NCBI GenBank assembly: GCA_015661075.1
Contig: JACVQJ010000001.1
Coordinates: 79,298-143,297 of the forward strand
DNA length: 64,000 nt
DNA from: Parachlamydiales bacterium
Lineage (GTDB): Bacteria; Chlamydiota; Chlamydiia; Chlamydiales; SM23-39
Reading direction: 5' to 3'
Shown: piece after piece, positions 56,027-64,000 of the stretch
Layout: each line of letters starts with the position of its first letter
How positions within the stretch are numbered: the first letter of the stretch is position 1
Notes under the pieces: model-generated
What the model was told of the DNA's origin: nothing
Databases searched by the model: none
The model's input: only the letters and a program-made list of their open reading frames with translations
Position numbers and translations under genes: made by a program

Positions 56027-58861
56027 ATGGAAGAGAAACTTCAAGCCACCCAAAAATCATCCTCTTGTGCCAAAATCGCTCTATTCCGCTCCCTTTTTCG
56101 AGGACGCGAAGATCTATATCCCCGTCGATTCGAAAGTAAAAAAACGGGAAAATCAGGCTACTCACCCGCGTGTGGTAATGAGTGGGTCCGAGGAATTTGC
56201 GAAAAGCCGAAAATCAAATGCTCTGAATGCAGACATCGCAAGCTCTTACCCGTAGCCTACGATGTGGTACGATGGCACCTTTCCGGTCACGATGATTTTG
56301 GAAAAGATTTCGTCATGGGCATTTATCCGATGCTGCTCAACGAAACCTGCTTCTTTCTAGCTGCCGATTTTGATAAGTCCAGCTGGGAAGAGGACGCCAG
56401 GGCTTTTCTAAAAACCTGTCAAGGGTTGAACTTGCCCGCGGCTTTGGAGCGCTCCCGCTCGGGAAAGGGGGCCCATGTCTGGTTATTTTTTGCTGAAGCA
56501 ATTCCAGCCATACTCGCGCGAAAATTGGGATGTCATATTCTTACTGAAACGATGGAACATCGGCCGGATGTCGGACTTGATTCTTATGACCGATTCTTTC
56601 CCAACCAAGACACGTTGCCTCAAGGAGGATTTGGAAATCTAATTGCCCTGCCCCTACAAAAGAAAGCTCGAGATCTTGGAAATAGCGTGTTTGTGAATGA
56701 GGATTTGATCGCTTACGAGGACCAATGGGCATTTCTTTCATCTTTAGGCAAGATCCCTCGTCAGGAAGCTGAGGCAATTGTCCATCGCGCTGAAGGAAAG
56801 GGGCGTATTATTGGAACTCACCTAAGAATAGTGAGCGAAGAAGATGATCTCACCCCCTGGAACAGGCAATTCATTCCCAGCAAAATCCTTCTTCCATCTA
56901 CAGATTTGCCAGAAAGTTTAGAGATCATTATTGGGAATGAAATTTACATCCCTAAAAATGAGTTGTCTCCAGGTCTAAGAAACCGATTAATCCGTCTTGC
57001 GGCGTTTCCAAATCCCGAGTTTTATAAAGCCCAGGCAATGCGACTTCCCACGCATGAAACACCCAGAATGATTTCTTGTGTCGCAGATTACCAAGATCAC
57101 ATAGGACTACCACGAGGCTGTCTTGAAGATATCTATCACTTGTTTTCAGAGTTGAAAATCAAATTAACGATTCGAAATGAGCTCCAGTCAGGGACGTTTC
57201 TCAATACAAAATTTCTAGGGGAGCTCAGAGGGGAACAAAAAACAGCTGCAGCGACCATGCTGAAAACAGATTTTGGCGTGTTGTCAGCGACTACAGCCTT
57301 CGGAAAAACTGTGATTGGTGCATGGCTTATCTCAAAACGAAAAGTAAATACCTTGATTCTTGTACACCGCAAGCAACTGCAAGAGCAGTGGATAGAGCGG
57401 TTATCCACATTTCTCGAATTGCCAAAAAATGCCATAGGCCGTATTGGTGGCGGGAGAAAGAAACCAACCGGGCTAATCGATATAGCAGTGATTCAGAGTC
57501 TTGTGCGTAAAAATATTGTGGATGATGTAGTCTCTCAATATGGGCATCTGATCGTTGATGAATGCCACCATTTGCCAGCGTTCAGCTTTGAGCAAGTTGC
57601 TCGCCACTCAAAAGCAAAATTCATCACAGGTTTGACCGCTACCGTAACTCGAAAGGATGGTCATCACCCGATTATCCTCATGCGATGCGGACCTGTAAGA
57701 TATCGAGTCGATGCCAAAACGGCTGCCATGTTGCGCCCTTTCGAACATACTGTTTTTGTCAGACCTACTTCTTTCGCTCCAGTGAAGCCCGCTAATGAAG
57801 ATACACGCCTTCGATTCCATGATTTATATGAGGAAATCATCCGAGATGATGAACGCAATCGGTTGATTTTTAATGATGTGGTGAGTGCAGTCCAAAGAGG
57901 CAGATCCCCCATCATACTCACTGAACGAAACGATCATCTTGATTGTTTGTTTGAAAAGCTTTCCCCTCATATCCATCATCTGATAGTGCTTCGTGGAGGC
58001 ATGAGTTCAAAAGAGATCGCTCAAGCGACCAGCCGTTTAGCCACTATCCCAGCAAATGAAGCTAGAGTTCTTCTTGCGACAGGCAAATTTGTCGGCGAAG
58101 GATTTGACGATGCACGTCTAGATACTCTATTTCTTACCATGCCTATTTCATGGAAAGGAACCATCGCACAGTATGTTGGCAGGCTCCATCGTCTGTATGC
58201 ACAAAAACAAGAAGCACAGGTCTATGATTATGCAGATCTTGGCGTACCTATGTTGGAAAGGATGTTCAATCGGCGATGCCAGGGATATGAAGCAGTGGGA
58301 TATAAGATCCTTCTTCCCGCCAGCGCTATTCCTGGATGGCCAGCGGAAGTGCCTCTTCCAGTTGACCCAACCTGGAAAGCAGATTATGCGGGCAGTGTGA
58401 AAAGACTGATTCGCGACGGCGTGGACATGCCCTTGGCCCACCTTTTTGTTCAGGTCGCTTCACATTTTCCTCCTGAAGCGGAAGGAGCTGACCGCGCGCG
58501 TAGTGCAACGGAACGTTTTTTATTCCGCCGCCTAGAGACAATCGCTCAAACAGCTGGGCAATTTCGACTGAATGCAGGACTTGATATTCCTTTCGATGGG
58601 TGGGGCCAAATGGAAGTAGATCTGCTCTGTATGAATGCTCATCTTGCGATTGAACTTGATGGCGCCCAGCATCTTGGCAATGCTGAGGCCTATCGCCGAG
58701 ACCGGCGCAAAGATGCTTTGTTACAGGAAAATGGCTATACAGTTTTGCGATTCTTAAGCGAAGATGTCGGCAAACATCTCGATGATGTCCTGGATTCAAT
58801 TCTTCGCACCATAAGCCACTTGAGAAAGCGTGAGACAAGAGAAGACCTACATTCGCAATAG
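56027..58861 (+). CDS. TOTE-type primase-helicase with C-terminal nuclease domain
   Basis: A 944-residue multidomain protein. Residues about 15-260 are an archaeo-eukaryotic primase domain of the TOTE conflict-system type. It includes a Cys pair region (GICEKPKIKCSECRH), the metal motif FFLAADFDKSSWEED and SRSGKGAHVWLFF, and GLDSYDRFFPNQD. Residues about 400-790 form an SF2 helicase: TTAFGKTVIGAWLIS, LIVDECHHLPA, and IAQYVGRLHRLYAQK. The end is a DUF559-like nuclease: MEVDLLCMNAHLAIELDGAQ followed by RRDRRKDALLQENGY. TOTE genes sit on mobile DNA and are proposed to act in element conflicts. The start ATG lacks a strong ribosome site. Confidence 0.88.
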   Translation: MEEKLQATQKSSSCAKIALFRSLFRGREDLYPRRFESKKTGKSGYSPACGNEWVRGICEKPKIKCSECRHRKLLPVAYDVVRWHLSGHDDFGKDFVMGIYPMLLNETCFFLAADFDKSSWEEDARAFLKTCQGLNLPAALERSRSGKGAHVWLFFAEAIPAILARKLGCHILTETMEHRPDVGLDSYDRFFPNQDTLPQGGFGNLIALPLQKKARDLGNSVFVNEDLIAYEDQWAFLSSLGKIPRQEAEAIVHRAEGKGRIIGTHLRIVSEEDDLTPWNRQFIPSKILLPSTDLPESLEIIIGNEIYIPKNELSPGLRNRLIRLAAFPNPEFYKAQAMRLPTHETPRMISCVADYQDHIGLPRGCLEDIYHLFSELKIKLTIRNELQSGTFLNTKFLGELRGEQKTAAATMLKTDFGVLSATTAFGKTVIGAWLISKRKVNTLILVHRKQLQEQWIERLSTFLELPKNAIGRIGGGRKKPTGLIDIAVIQSLVRKNIVDDVVSQYGHLIVDECHHLPAFSFEQVARHSKAKFITGLTATVTRKDGHHPIILMRCGPVRYRVDAKTAAMLRPFEHTVFVRPTSFAPVKPANEDTRLRFHDLYEEIIRDDERNRLIFNDVVSAVQRGRSPIILTERNDHLDCLFEKLSPHIHHLIVLRGGMSSKEIAQATSRLATIPANEARVLLATGKFVGEGFDDARLDTLFLTMPISWKGTIAQYVGRLHRLYAQKQEAQVYDYADLGVPMLERMFNRRCQGYEAVGYKILLPASAIPGWPAEVPLPVDPTWKADYAGSVKRLIRDGVDMPLAHLFVQVASHFPPEAEGADRARSATERFLFRRLETIAQTAGQFRLNAGLDIPFDGWGQMEVDLLCMNAHLAIELDGAQHLGNAEAYRRDRRKDALLQENGYTVLRFLSEDVGKHLDDVLDSILRTISHLRKRETREDLHSQ

Positions 58862-58914
58862 ATTGAAATCGTCGTTCTCGCTACAATCCTCTCTCCATCT
58901 AAATTGGTTTTTTT

Positions 58915-59887
58915 ATGAGCGAGTATCAATATTATGAATTTCAAGCTGTCGATCGCTGTCTGACTGACAAAGAAATGGGCGAATTGCGTTCTTTTTCAAC
59001 ACGTGCAAACCTACTGCAATGGCGACAATTTTTCTGCTCGCCTTTGCAATGATAAAATCATTTTAGATTTCTTATCTGAAAATGAAGGTGGCGGTGATTG
59101 GGAAGAAGACTTGCAACTCTCCCAATTTTTAAGCCTAAGATCGGACTTAAGCCGTGGAGATTTTCGATGTTTATATTTAGGATGGCTCGCTGGTTTGCAA
59201 AGTGACGATTACGATGAGGAAGCATTTGAACCACCAATACCCCCAGGACTTGGTCAACTAAATCCAGCCCTGGATAACTTGGCAAACTTTTTGCGTATTA
59301 ACCACGATCTGATTGAGGCCGCTTCAAGACTCAGTCCTTCATTAGAGCAAACGACACCCGATTCAAATGATGTCCGAGCATGGCTAGTCGCTTTCACCGA
59401 TAAAGAAAAAGAAACCCTACTCGTAGATATTTTGGAGAGCAGTATCAGGGGTGATCAATCCCCCTCTTTACAATTGGTTCATCGTTTCAATAAAAGCTGG
59501 CAAGCTAAAAAAATTGATACTGCAAAACGCAAGCGCCCCGTGGTGGAATTATTAAAAGAAGCTGAATCTATCACGTTATCTAGGCGTCGTAAAGAAGCAG
59601 AAAGGATAGCTGCAGAAAAAGCAGAGCAACAGCGATTAAATAAACTCGCCCGAGAAAAACGACTGAATGAAATTGTAGGTAGAGAATCTCTGTTGTGGGA
59701 TCAGATAGAATCTCTTGCCGCTGAAAAGAAAGCAAAAAGCTACGACAAAGCAGTCGAACTTCTGATCGATTTACGCGACTTTGCTTCTCATGGAGGATCA
59801 TCTGACTTCTCTTTAAGGCTTAAAAATTTAAGAGAAAGGCATTCTTCTAAATCGTCATTCATTGAACGCTTACGGATTTTATCGTAG
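58915..59887 (+). pseudogene. Conserved hypothetical gene with internal deletion and frameshift
   Basis: An ATG at 58915 begins MSEYQYYEFQAVDRCLTDKE, the N-terminus of a widespread hypothetical family. The frame changes near 59005, where the C-terminal part continues YCNGDNFSARLCNDKIILDF in another frame. About 65 codons that intact relatives carry between STRA and YC are missing. The downstream open frame (GTG 59003 to 59887, 294 residues) holds a DWEEDLQLSQ region, PPIPPGLGQL, and a basic coiled-coil tail. A truncated product could still be made, but the gene is probably dead. Confidence 0.7.
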
Positions 59888-59909
59888 GTGAAAACCTGAA
59901 AAAGATTTC

Positions 59910-60260
59910 TCATCGACGAGTAAATGCGTCTAGTATACCACAGATGAGAAACATGGCTGCAAACGCGTAGAAGGGTAAGCCAGCAAAAATAAGCGCTTTA
60001 TTTGGCTGATTGCGAAAATACCTCGACCACATAAGATAGATACTCACAGGGACAGACAAGGGAGGGCTGGACAGAGCAAGTACAATAACGCCTATTGTAA
60101 AGGGTGTTTCTGTGGGGCGCTCGAGAGCAAGCATGGAACAAACGAAAGCCATGCCTAGTAAGACAGGAAATGCAACCACGTAAATGGTGGTACAGATAGC
60201 TAACCCCCATTTGAGTGTTTTAGGTTGTAGAACGTTTGTCTTTTGTAAGGGATTTGACAT
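59910..60260 (-). CDS. Small three-helix membrane protein, possible immunity partner
   Basis: A 116-residue protein from the ATG at 60260, one base after the stop of the lipase-like gene (TAA T ATG). Three hydrophobic segments: WGLAICTTIYVVAFPVLLGM, IGVIVLALSSPPLSVPVSIY and ALIFAGLPFYAFAAMFLICG. No recognised family. Tight coupling to a candidate phospholipase/cell-wall effector suggests an immunity or chaperone role at the inner membrane. This is inference from context. Confidence 0.6.
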   Translation of the reverse strand: MSNPLQKTNVLQPKTLKWGLAICTTIYVVAFPVLLGMAFVCSMLALERPTETPFTIGVIVLALSSPPLSVPVSIYLMWSRYFRNQPNKALIFAGLPFYAFAAMFLICGILDAFTRR

Positions 60261-60261
60261 A

Positions 60262-61719
60262 TTATTTGCGATATTTTTGAACGATTTGCCGAACAGTTCT
60301 TTGATAGCAGTCGCTGGCAAATTCGTGTTTCCAACGAGTTTCTGGATCAGGATCCAATATAGTTAAGTTTTTGATTCGGGCAAACATGTCTTGATAATAC
60401 TTAACTCTTCCTTCCGCAAACTTTTTTATTACGTCAGAATCAATTGAGTCCAGTTCCAAAATTGCATCTCGGAAAGCCCAGTCATGGATCATTTGAGCAT
60501 CAGTTAATCCTTCTTTGTGAGCATGATAGCGTTGGAGAGCAAGCACCTGTAGATTAGGTGATCCCATAAGACATACATAGTCAGCGACACTTGCATAATT
60601 GTGGGAATCAGAGTGGCTCTTCCCTAAAGCGATAAAGGACCCTCCCCCAAAGGTAAAAATGCGCAAATGAGATCTTTCATTGGGCTCAAGAAATTCAATG
60701 GCATGTTCAAGGATAATTCCTCCTTGGCTGTGTGCAAACAGAACGATTGGCGAACCCTCTTCTTTTTCTAATGTCAACAGATAACGCAAAAATTTGATGG
60801 CCCGATCGATAACCGGAAGCTCGATGGAAGCTTTTAGCAATATGCAATCGCCAAAATCCACAGAACCTTTAAATCCTTTCGTATCATTTTGCATCAATAA
60901 GACGCGTTCTCCTCCAGCCATAGAGGAAATATTATTCGCGGCTTTCAAAGCATCTTCTTTGGTATTATCAATGCCATTAATAAACGCCCAGATGCATTGT
61001 CCTAGTTTTGCAGTGCCGACGATTCTCATAAAAGAGGCAATTTCTTGAGGTTCGGGGACAGTAACAAACGGGAACCGGATATGCTGAATCCAATGATCGG
61101 GTCGTGAACGAAGGTGGATATTGCCATTATGCGCGTGAACAATGATAGCGTCCAGACGGTTTTGTTGAACCCATGTAACGGCTTCTTCTTTTGAAAGAAC
61201 GAGGTTGCCTCCGATCAAATAGGTATCTTCACATCCGCCATTTTCGATTTTCCCAAATATTTTAGGCATGAAATAAAATTCTTCATTGCCTTTGAGGGCG
61301 TAATCGCATAGTTTTTCGATGCCAAAAAGCAATCGACTAAACTCTTGTTTGCTCAACGCCTTGACTTTTGTGCGAATAGGAAGGCCGGTTAAACCGGATA
61401 ATCGATTGGCAAAACTATCCACATTGTCCGGCTGGTAATGTTTGGCGATAGTTTTTAGCGATCCTTTAAAATATTTTTTAATGTGCAGCCAATTAGATAG
61501 CGCTTCACGTCCATTTTCTGGGGTAGCAAAAATTGCATAATGACCAAAATGGCCTATAGAGCCTTGCCTAGAGAAAAATCGGCTAGCGTTATGAACCAAG
61601 CCAGGGTTGTTCAAACGCCAAGCTAAACTGCCACCGATCGCGGCGTATTTATTGCCTGCAGAGTCCAGGTAAAAAACAATATTGCCATTTTGACTGTAAG
61701 CCGCTCTATACATGGCCAA
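60262..61719 (-). CDS. Two-domain protein: lysozyme-like N-terminus and lipase-like C-terminus, candidate effector
   Basis: A 485-residue protein without signal peptide. Residues 25-130 show LAWRLNNPGLVHNASRFFSR, then GHYAIFATPENGREALSNWL and TIAKHYQPDNVDSFANRL. This is the pattern of NNPGN-type peptidoglycan-active domains found in some phage and type VI effectors. From about residue 320 an alpha/beta hydrolase appears, with nucleophile IVLFAHSQGGIILEHAIEFL near residue 335 (GxSxG-like; AHSQGG). The C-terminal WKHEFASDCYQR has a possible His. Lack of a signal peptide points to a dedicated secretion route. It is coupled to a small membrane protein. Confidence 0.65.
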   Translation of the reverse strand: MAMYRAAYSQNGNIVFYLDSAGNKYAAIGGSLAWRLNNPGLVHNASRFFSRQGSIGHFGHYAIFATPENGREALSNWLHIKKYFKGSLKTIAKHYQPDNVDSFANRLSGLTGLPIRTKVKALSKQEFSRLLFGIEKLCDYALKGNEEFYFMPKIFGKIENGGCEDTYLIGGNLVLSKEEAVTWVQQNRLDAIIVHAHNGNIHLRSRPDHWIQHIRFPFVTVPEPQEIASFMRIVGTAKLGQCIWAFINGIDNTKEDALKAANNISSMAGGERVLLMQNDTKGFKGSVDFGDCILLKASIELPVIDRAIKFLRYLLTLEKEEGSPIVLFAHSQGGIILEHAIEFLEPNERSHLRIFTFGGGSFIALGKSHSDSHNYASVADYVCLMGSPNLQVLALQRYHAHKEGLTDAQMIHDWAFRDAILELDSIDSDVIKKFAEGRVKYYQDMFARIKNLTILDPDPETRWKHEFASDCYQRTVRQIVQKYRK

Positions 61720-62003
61720 ATATCATATCAAAAGAAGGTGTTTCCCTCTATGAAAATGGGTTAAGGACTTTGCTCATCCCCTATGCCAAACTCGCTTCTA
61801 TCGTAAATCCTGACAGTCATTTGCCCGTGGACCATTTGTGGACCACTAGCACACAAAAAAGGGCAACTAATCACGACAGTTCGCAGTAGCTCGAAAGGCT
61901 GGCTTTCCGCTTCTAACAAAGCCCACAAGCAGCTCATCCCGCTTCTCAGCGATGACACAACCTTTCCCACCTCATGCGAGTAAGTTTGAACGCACTGCTT
62001 GCC
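61720..62003. other. Gap with mobile-element debris
   Basis: No intact gene. It contains the doubled motif gtggaccatttgtggaccac near 61828, recalling the island's tgaccact arm sites, and an integrase fragment (61867-61956). It ends where the three-hairpin repeat begins. Confidence 0.5.
61867..61956 (-). pseudogene. Integrase fragment, third relic
   Basis: Minus-strand frame reads VIAEKRDELLVGFVRSGKPA, then FRATANCRD and a stop. It matches the same core-binding segment of the island integrase (VIAEVRDRMLS) and of the broken one (QKRDELLSGLT). Only 29 codons remain. Confidence 0.6.
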
Positions 62004-62129
62004 GCAATCCCTCCCCTTCAGGGGAGGGTCTAGGCAAGCTATTTTATTGGCGCGGTATGCGGCTTTAGCCGCACCGCACCCTTAAGCGGAGTAAAGAATC
62101 TCCTCCTTTCAAGGAGGAGTTCTTCAAAT
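62004..62129 (-). repeat. Three-hairpin palindromic element, copy 2
   Basis: Same order of parts as 91-206: gcaatccc, stem CCCTCCCC/GGGGAGGG, a GC-rich middle stem around CTTTAG (tgcggctttagccgca), then stem CTCCTCCTT/AAGGAGGAG and gttcttcaaat. The stems differ from copy 1 at paired positions. It provides the last 30 codons of the nucleotidyltransferase-like gene and runs 35 bases past its stop. Confidence 0.85.
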
Positions 62130-62557
62130 TCCATTGTCGTTTGCAGGCTCAGCGTCAAGTAGCTCAAGGGCTGAGCAACAATGCCTGCGATCACGACATT
62201 TTTGTTCTTATCATCTCGGGTAGCCGAGTCCGTTAAAAACTCGATCTCTACCTCTACGCCATCGATCTCTTTCACAAAACTTTCGCTTGCAGGAATATCA
62301 ACATCTTTGAAGACATGAGTAAAGCCTGCTTCATTGAGATATTTGGCGATGTTCTTTTTGGAGATTTCGGGAACCTTTCTGGGAATCAACGAGTCAATAT
62401 CACGCGTTCCAACAGGGAGATTCTCGAGCTTGGGATCGGCGAGGTAAAGCTTGTAAATGAAAAGAGCAAAAACGCCTCCGATAACAACGAACTCTCTCCA
62501 TGGTCCCAGTGATTTTAAAAATTCTGAAATGATCTTGTCTTCTTGAATCTGTTTCAT
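62039..62557 (-). CDS. Nucleotidyltransferase-fold protein truncated by the repeat element
   Basis: A 172-residue protein. EFVVIGGVFALFIYKLYLAD and TRDIDSLIPRKVPE (Asp-x-Asp metal pair) give a nucleotidyltransferase fold of the GSU2403/AbiEii-like kind. Residues up to TTMEF fit the family. From FEELLLERR onward the residues (RRFFTPLKGAVRLKPHTAPI) come from the repeat and are not family-like, so the natural C-terminus is lost. The frame used in the repeat differs from that in atpA. It overlaps a small upstream ORF by four bases. Probably impaired. Confidence 0.7.
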   Translation of the reverse strand: MKQIQEDKIISEFLKSLGPWREFVVIGGVFALFIYKLYLADPKLENLPVGTRDIDSLIPRKVPEISKKNIAKYLNEAGFTHVFKDVDIPASESFVKEIDGVEVEIEFLTDSATRDDKNKNVVIAGIVAQPLSYLTLSLQTTMEFEELLLERRRFFTPLKGAVRLKPHTAPIK

Positions 62558-62724
62558 TTGTTCTTAAGGCTTTTGTAGATGCGTTTCAGTTCAGGTGCTC
62601 GCTGAGCTATAAATTCTGCTTGTTCTTGTCCTCGTAGGGGAAAATGATAAAGATCTAAAAAGGCAAGGAGAAGCGGGCAAATGCCAATTTCTTTACCGTC
62701 CTTCCTATTTTGCTTAAGCAGCAT
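62554..62724 (-). CDS. Small ORF overlapping the nucleotidyltransferase start
   Basis: A 56-residue frame, ATG at 62724, reading LLKQNRKDGKEIGICPLLLA, FLDLYHFPLRGQEQAEFIAQ and RAPELKRIYKSLKNK. Its TGA overlaps the next ATG (ATGA), the arrangement used throughout this region for coupled genes. It may be the C-terminal end of a longer gene cut by a frameshift, since another frame stops at the same place (KKALLQNAA). No family recognised. Confidence 0.45.
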   Translation of the reverse strand: MLLKQNRKDGKEIGICPLLLAFLDLYHFPLRGQEQAEFIAQRAPELKRIYKSLKNK

Positions 62725-62814
62725 TTTGTAGTAAGGCTTTCTTTAGAAAGCCCTTCTCGGAGCAGCCAAACAAGGACGAGGGAAGACTTGTCTGCATAGA
62801 CTAATAGCAAACAG

Positions 62815-63348
62815 TCAGGAGATATCAGAAAAAGCTATTACAGCAGACGAATCGAATCGATCTAAAAGAGCCACAATAGTCTTCTCAGAAACAGGCTTAT
62901 AGTCCCAGACTTCAACTGAAAGATTGAGCTGCCGATTAATCAGCTTATTCGGCCGCTTCTCATGGACGTGACCATGAAGTTGAAAATGAGGAGGCGCTGG
63001 ATAACTGGGGATGTGAACAAGTTCGACTTGGTGGCGGCCAATCTTGATAAAAGCTGACTCTAGAACAAGCGTGAATCCAATCGTATGCATTTTAGCGGGA
63101 GTACCATCATGGTTGCCGCGGATGCAAATCTTATTTCCATGAAGGCGTGCGCAGAGACTGGTAAGAAAGTCCGTCGTACCTAACCCAAAATCCCCCAGGA
63201 AGAAGACCGTATCCTGCGGCTCAACAAGAGCATTCCAGTTCTCAATAAGCTGTTCATCCATCTCGTTGACGGATTGAAAGGGTCGACCGGTATAACGAAT
63301 GATGTTTGTATGAGAAAAGTGGGTATCAGATATGAACCATTTATTCAT
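62815..63348 (-). CDS. Calcineurin-like metallophosphoesterase
   Basis: A 177-residue phosphoesterase from the ATG at 63348. Metal-binding motifs are in order: WFISDTHFSHTNII, FFLGDFGLG, IRGNHDGT and LHGHVHEKRP. This compact form (no extra domain) resembles phage and plasmid phosphoesterases of unknown substrate. The gene starts four bases after the stop of the preceding gene, in one operon. Confidence 0.88.
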   Translation of the reverse strand: MNKWFISDTHFSHTNIIRYTGRPFQSVNEMDEQLIENWNALVEPQDTVFFLGDFGLGTTDFLTSLCARLHGNKICIRGNHDGTPAKMHTIGFTLVLESAFIKIGRHQVELVHIPSYPAPPHFQLHGHVHEKRPNKLINRQLNLSVEVWDYKPVSEKTIVALLDRFDSSAVIAFSDIS

Positions 63349-63352
63349 TTTA

Positions 63353-63766
63353 CTACTGCTCAATCTTCATTCTTACTTCTGTTCGAATTTTCTGAGGAAC
63401 CTCCTCATAGATATGATCTGCAATCAAATAAGCTAACTTATCTTGCCCTTCTTTTAACAGACGATCTGCTTCCAAAAGACTCTTTTTCACTTCATTAACC
63501 CAATAATCAACTTCACTTAAAATAGTATGTTTCTTACTGATTAGATCTTTTGTTTTTTGGAGATTCCACATAAAAAAAAGTACGCCGTTTTTTAACGGAG
63601 TAGATTTAGCATATCCACCCTCGACTGCTTTTTGAGTTGCTTGGCCACTTTTAGGATCTTTCAGTTCATGTTCTATTAAAATTTGTCCTACTTGAACCGC
63701 AGACAACCCAAATTTTTTGCCTAATCCAGTTTGATTGATCCAAATTTGATTGAATTTCTTTGCCAT
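63353..63766 (-). CDS. Hypothetical protein, possible helix-turn-helix
   Basis: A 137-residue hydrophilic protein starting at ATG 63766. The first 35 residues (IWINQTGLGKKFGLSAVQVG, QILIEHEL) could form a helix-turn-helix. The second half is a long charged helix (DYWVNEVKKSLLEADRLLKE). No named family. Coupled to the metallophosphoesterase gene. Confidence 0.6.
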   Translation of the reverse strand: MAKKFNQIWINQTGLGKKFGLSAVQVGQILIEHELKDPKSGQATQKAVEGGYAKSTPLKNGVLFFMWNLQKTKDLISKKHTILSEVDYWVNEVKKSLLEADRLLKEGQDKLAYLIADHIYEEVPQKIRTEVRMKIEQ

Positions 63767-63785
63767 ACACAACTTCTGATTAGGG

Positions 63786-64000
63786 CTAAATATGCCCGAG
63801 AATTTTTTCTACTAGTTTGTAAACAGTCGTGCTCCATATTTGTGGCAAATCATTGGCTCGATTGGTATCTCGTTGCTTTGCTCTGGAAATTGCCTTGGCG
63901 ATGAGCTCCAAGGTGATTTTTTTGCCATCGATATCTTTTTTGTAATTGGGCAAATTCTTCTTTAAGCGCGTCAGACATTCTTGAGAGTTTGCAATCCCTT
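63786..64000 (-). CDS. C-terminal part of an unidentified protein, 5' end outside window
   Basis: Open frame running in from the window end and stopping at 63786. It reads ECLTRLKKNLPNYKKDIDGK, KITLELIAKAISRAKQRDTN and ends VYKLVEKILGHI. About 71 codons are visible. No family recognised; the basic helical end would fit a nucleic-acid-binding protein. Transcribed before the two genes that follow it. Confidence 0.55.
   Translation of the reverse strand, partial: GIANSQECLTRLKKNLPNYKKDIDGKKITLELIAKAISRAKQRDTNRANDLPQIWSTTVYKLVEKILGHI

Noticed and set aside
61761-61970. 69-codon minus-strand frame upstream of the lipase-like gene
   Set aside because: Another frame over the same bases encodes a recognisable integrase fragment (VIAEKRDELL), so this frame is a shadow of a relic.
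1-64000. CRISPR arrays, rRNA genes or a replication origin
   Set aside because: No regularly spaced direct repeats with unique spacers, no rRNA-like stretches and no DnaA-box cluster were seen.

Overview
The window is a piece of a chlamydial chromosome from the environmental (Parachlamydiales) branch rather than from Chlamydia itself. The V-type ATPase genes (atpE, a DUF2764 gene, atpA), transaldolase, and the block rpoC-rpoB-rplL-rplJ-rplA-rplK-nusG-secE-tRNA-Trp-tuf-tRNA-Thr-infA follow the same order as Chlamydia trachomatis CT308-CT323. The HIT, MYG1-like and LOG-domain genes match the CT385-CT387 neighbourhood. F-box/LRR proteins, an Inc-like bilobed membrane protein and a tRNA-anchored island point to an amoeba-associated chlamydia. 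The genus cannot be fixed from sequence alone.

Layout. 1-6156: V-ATPase operon end (minus strand), a cluster of small exported proteins, a lipoprotein and tal. 6262-9054: accessory patch with an F-box/LRR protein, a short LRR relative, IS21-like 25-bp repeats and a zinc-finger-like protein. 9177-21993: the conserved transcription/translation block (minus strand). 22109-38368: SufE-like protein, membrane protein plus alpha/beta hydrolase, M24 peptidase, HEAT protein, HIT, MYG1, PEBP, LOG-domain protein, GT10-like glycosyltransferase, DUF1207 outer-membrane protein, MFS transporter, an Inc-like protein and a conserved hypothetical. 38471-54946: a 16.4-kb island inserted in the 3' half of tRNA-Met(CAU), bounded by 52-bp direct repeats. 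55119-64000: a second, decayed accessory segment.

The tRNA-Met island carries a tyrosine integrase, an excisionase-like HTH protein and a DUF927 ATPase. It also carries a four-gene overlapping operon (SNF2 helicase, type III Mod-like methyltransferase, type III Res-like helicase-nuclease, Cas4-like Cys-rich nuclease), a zinc-ribbon protein, a broken AlbA-type gene and an overlapping TIGR04255 triad. Together these look like integration/replication functions plus at least one, perhaps two, genome-defence modules. The second segment has a dead integrase, a TOTE-type primase-helicase-nuclease, a deletion-bearing conserved gene, a two-domain lipase-like effector with an adjacent membrane protein (a possible toxin/immunity pair), a truncated nucleotidyltransferase and a metallophosphoesterase.

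The least expected feature is repeat biology. A roughly 120-bp element with three short hairpins sits in frame inside atpA, adding about 44 residues to the catalytic A subunit. A second copy forms the C-terminus of a truncated nucleotidyltransferase at 62.0 kb. Stem differences between the copies are compensatory. Separately, three large imperfect palindromes of about 170 bp (1396-1569, 27409-27578, 31511-31680) each abut a stop codon, though their primary sequences differ.
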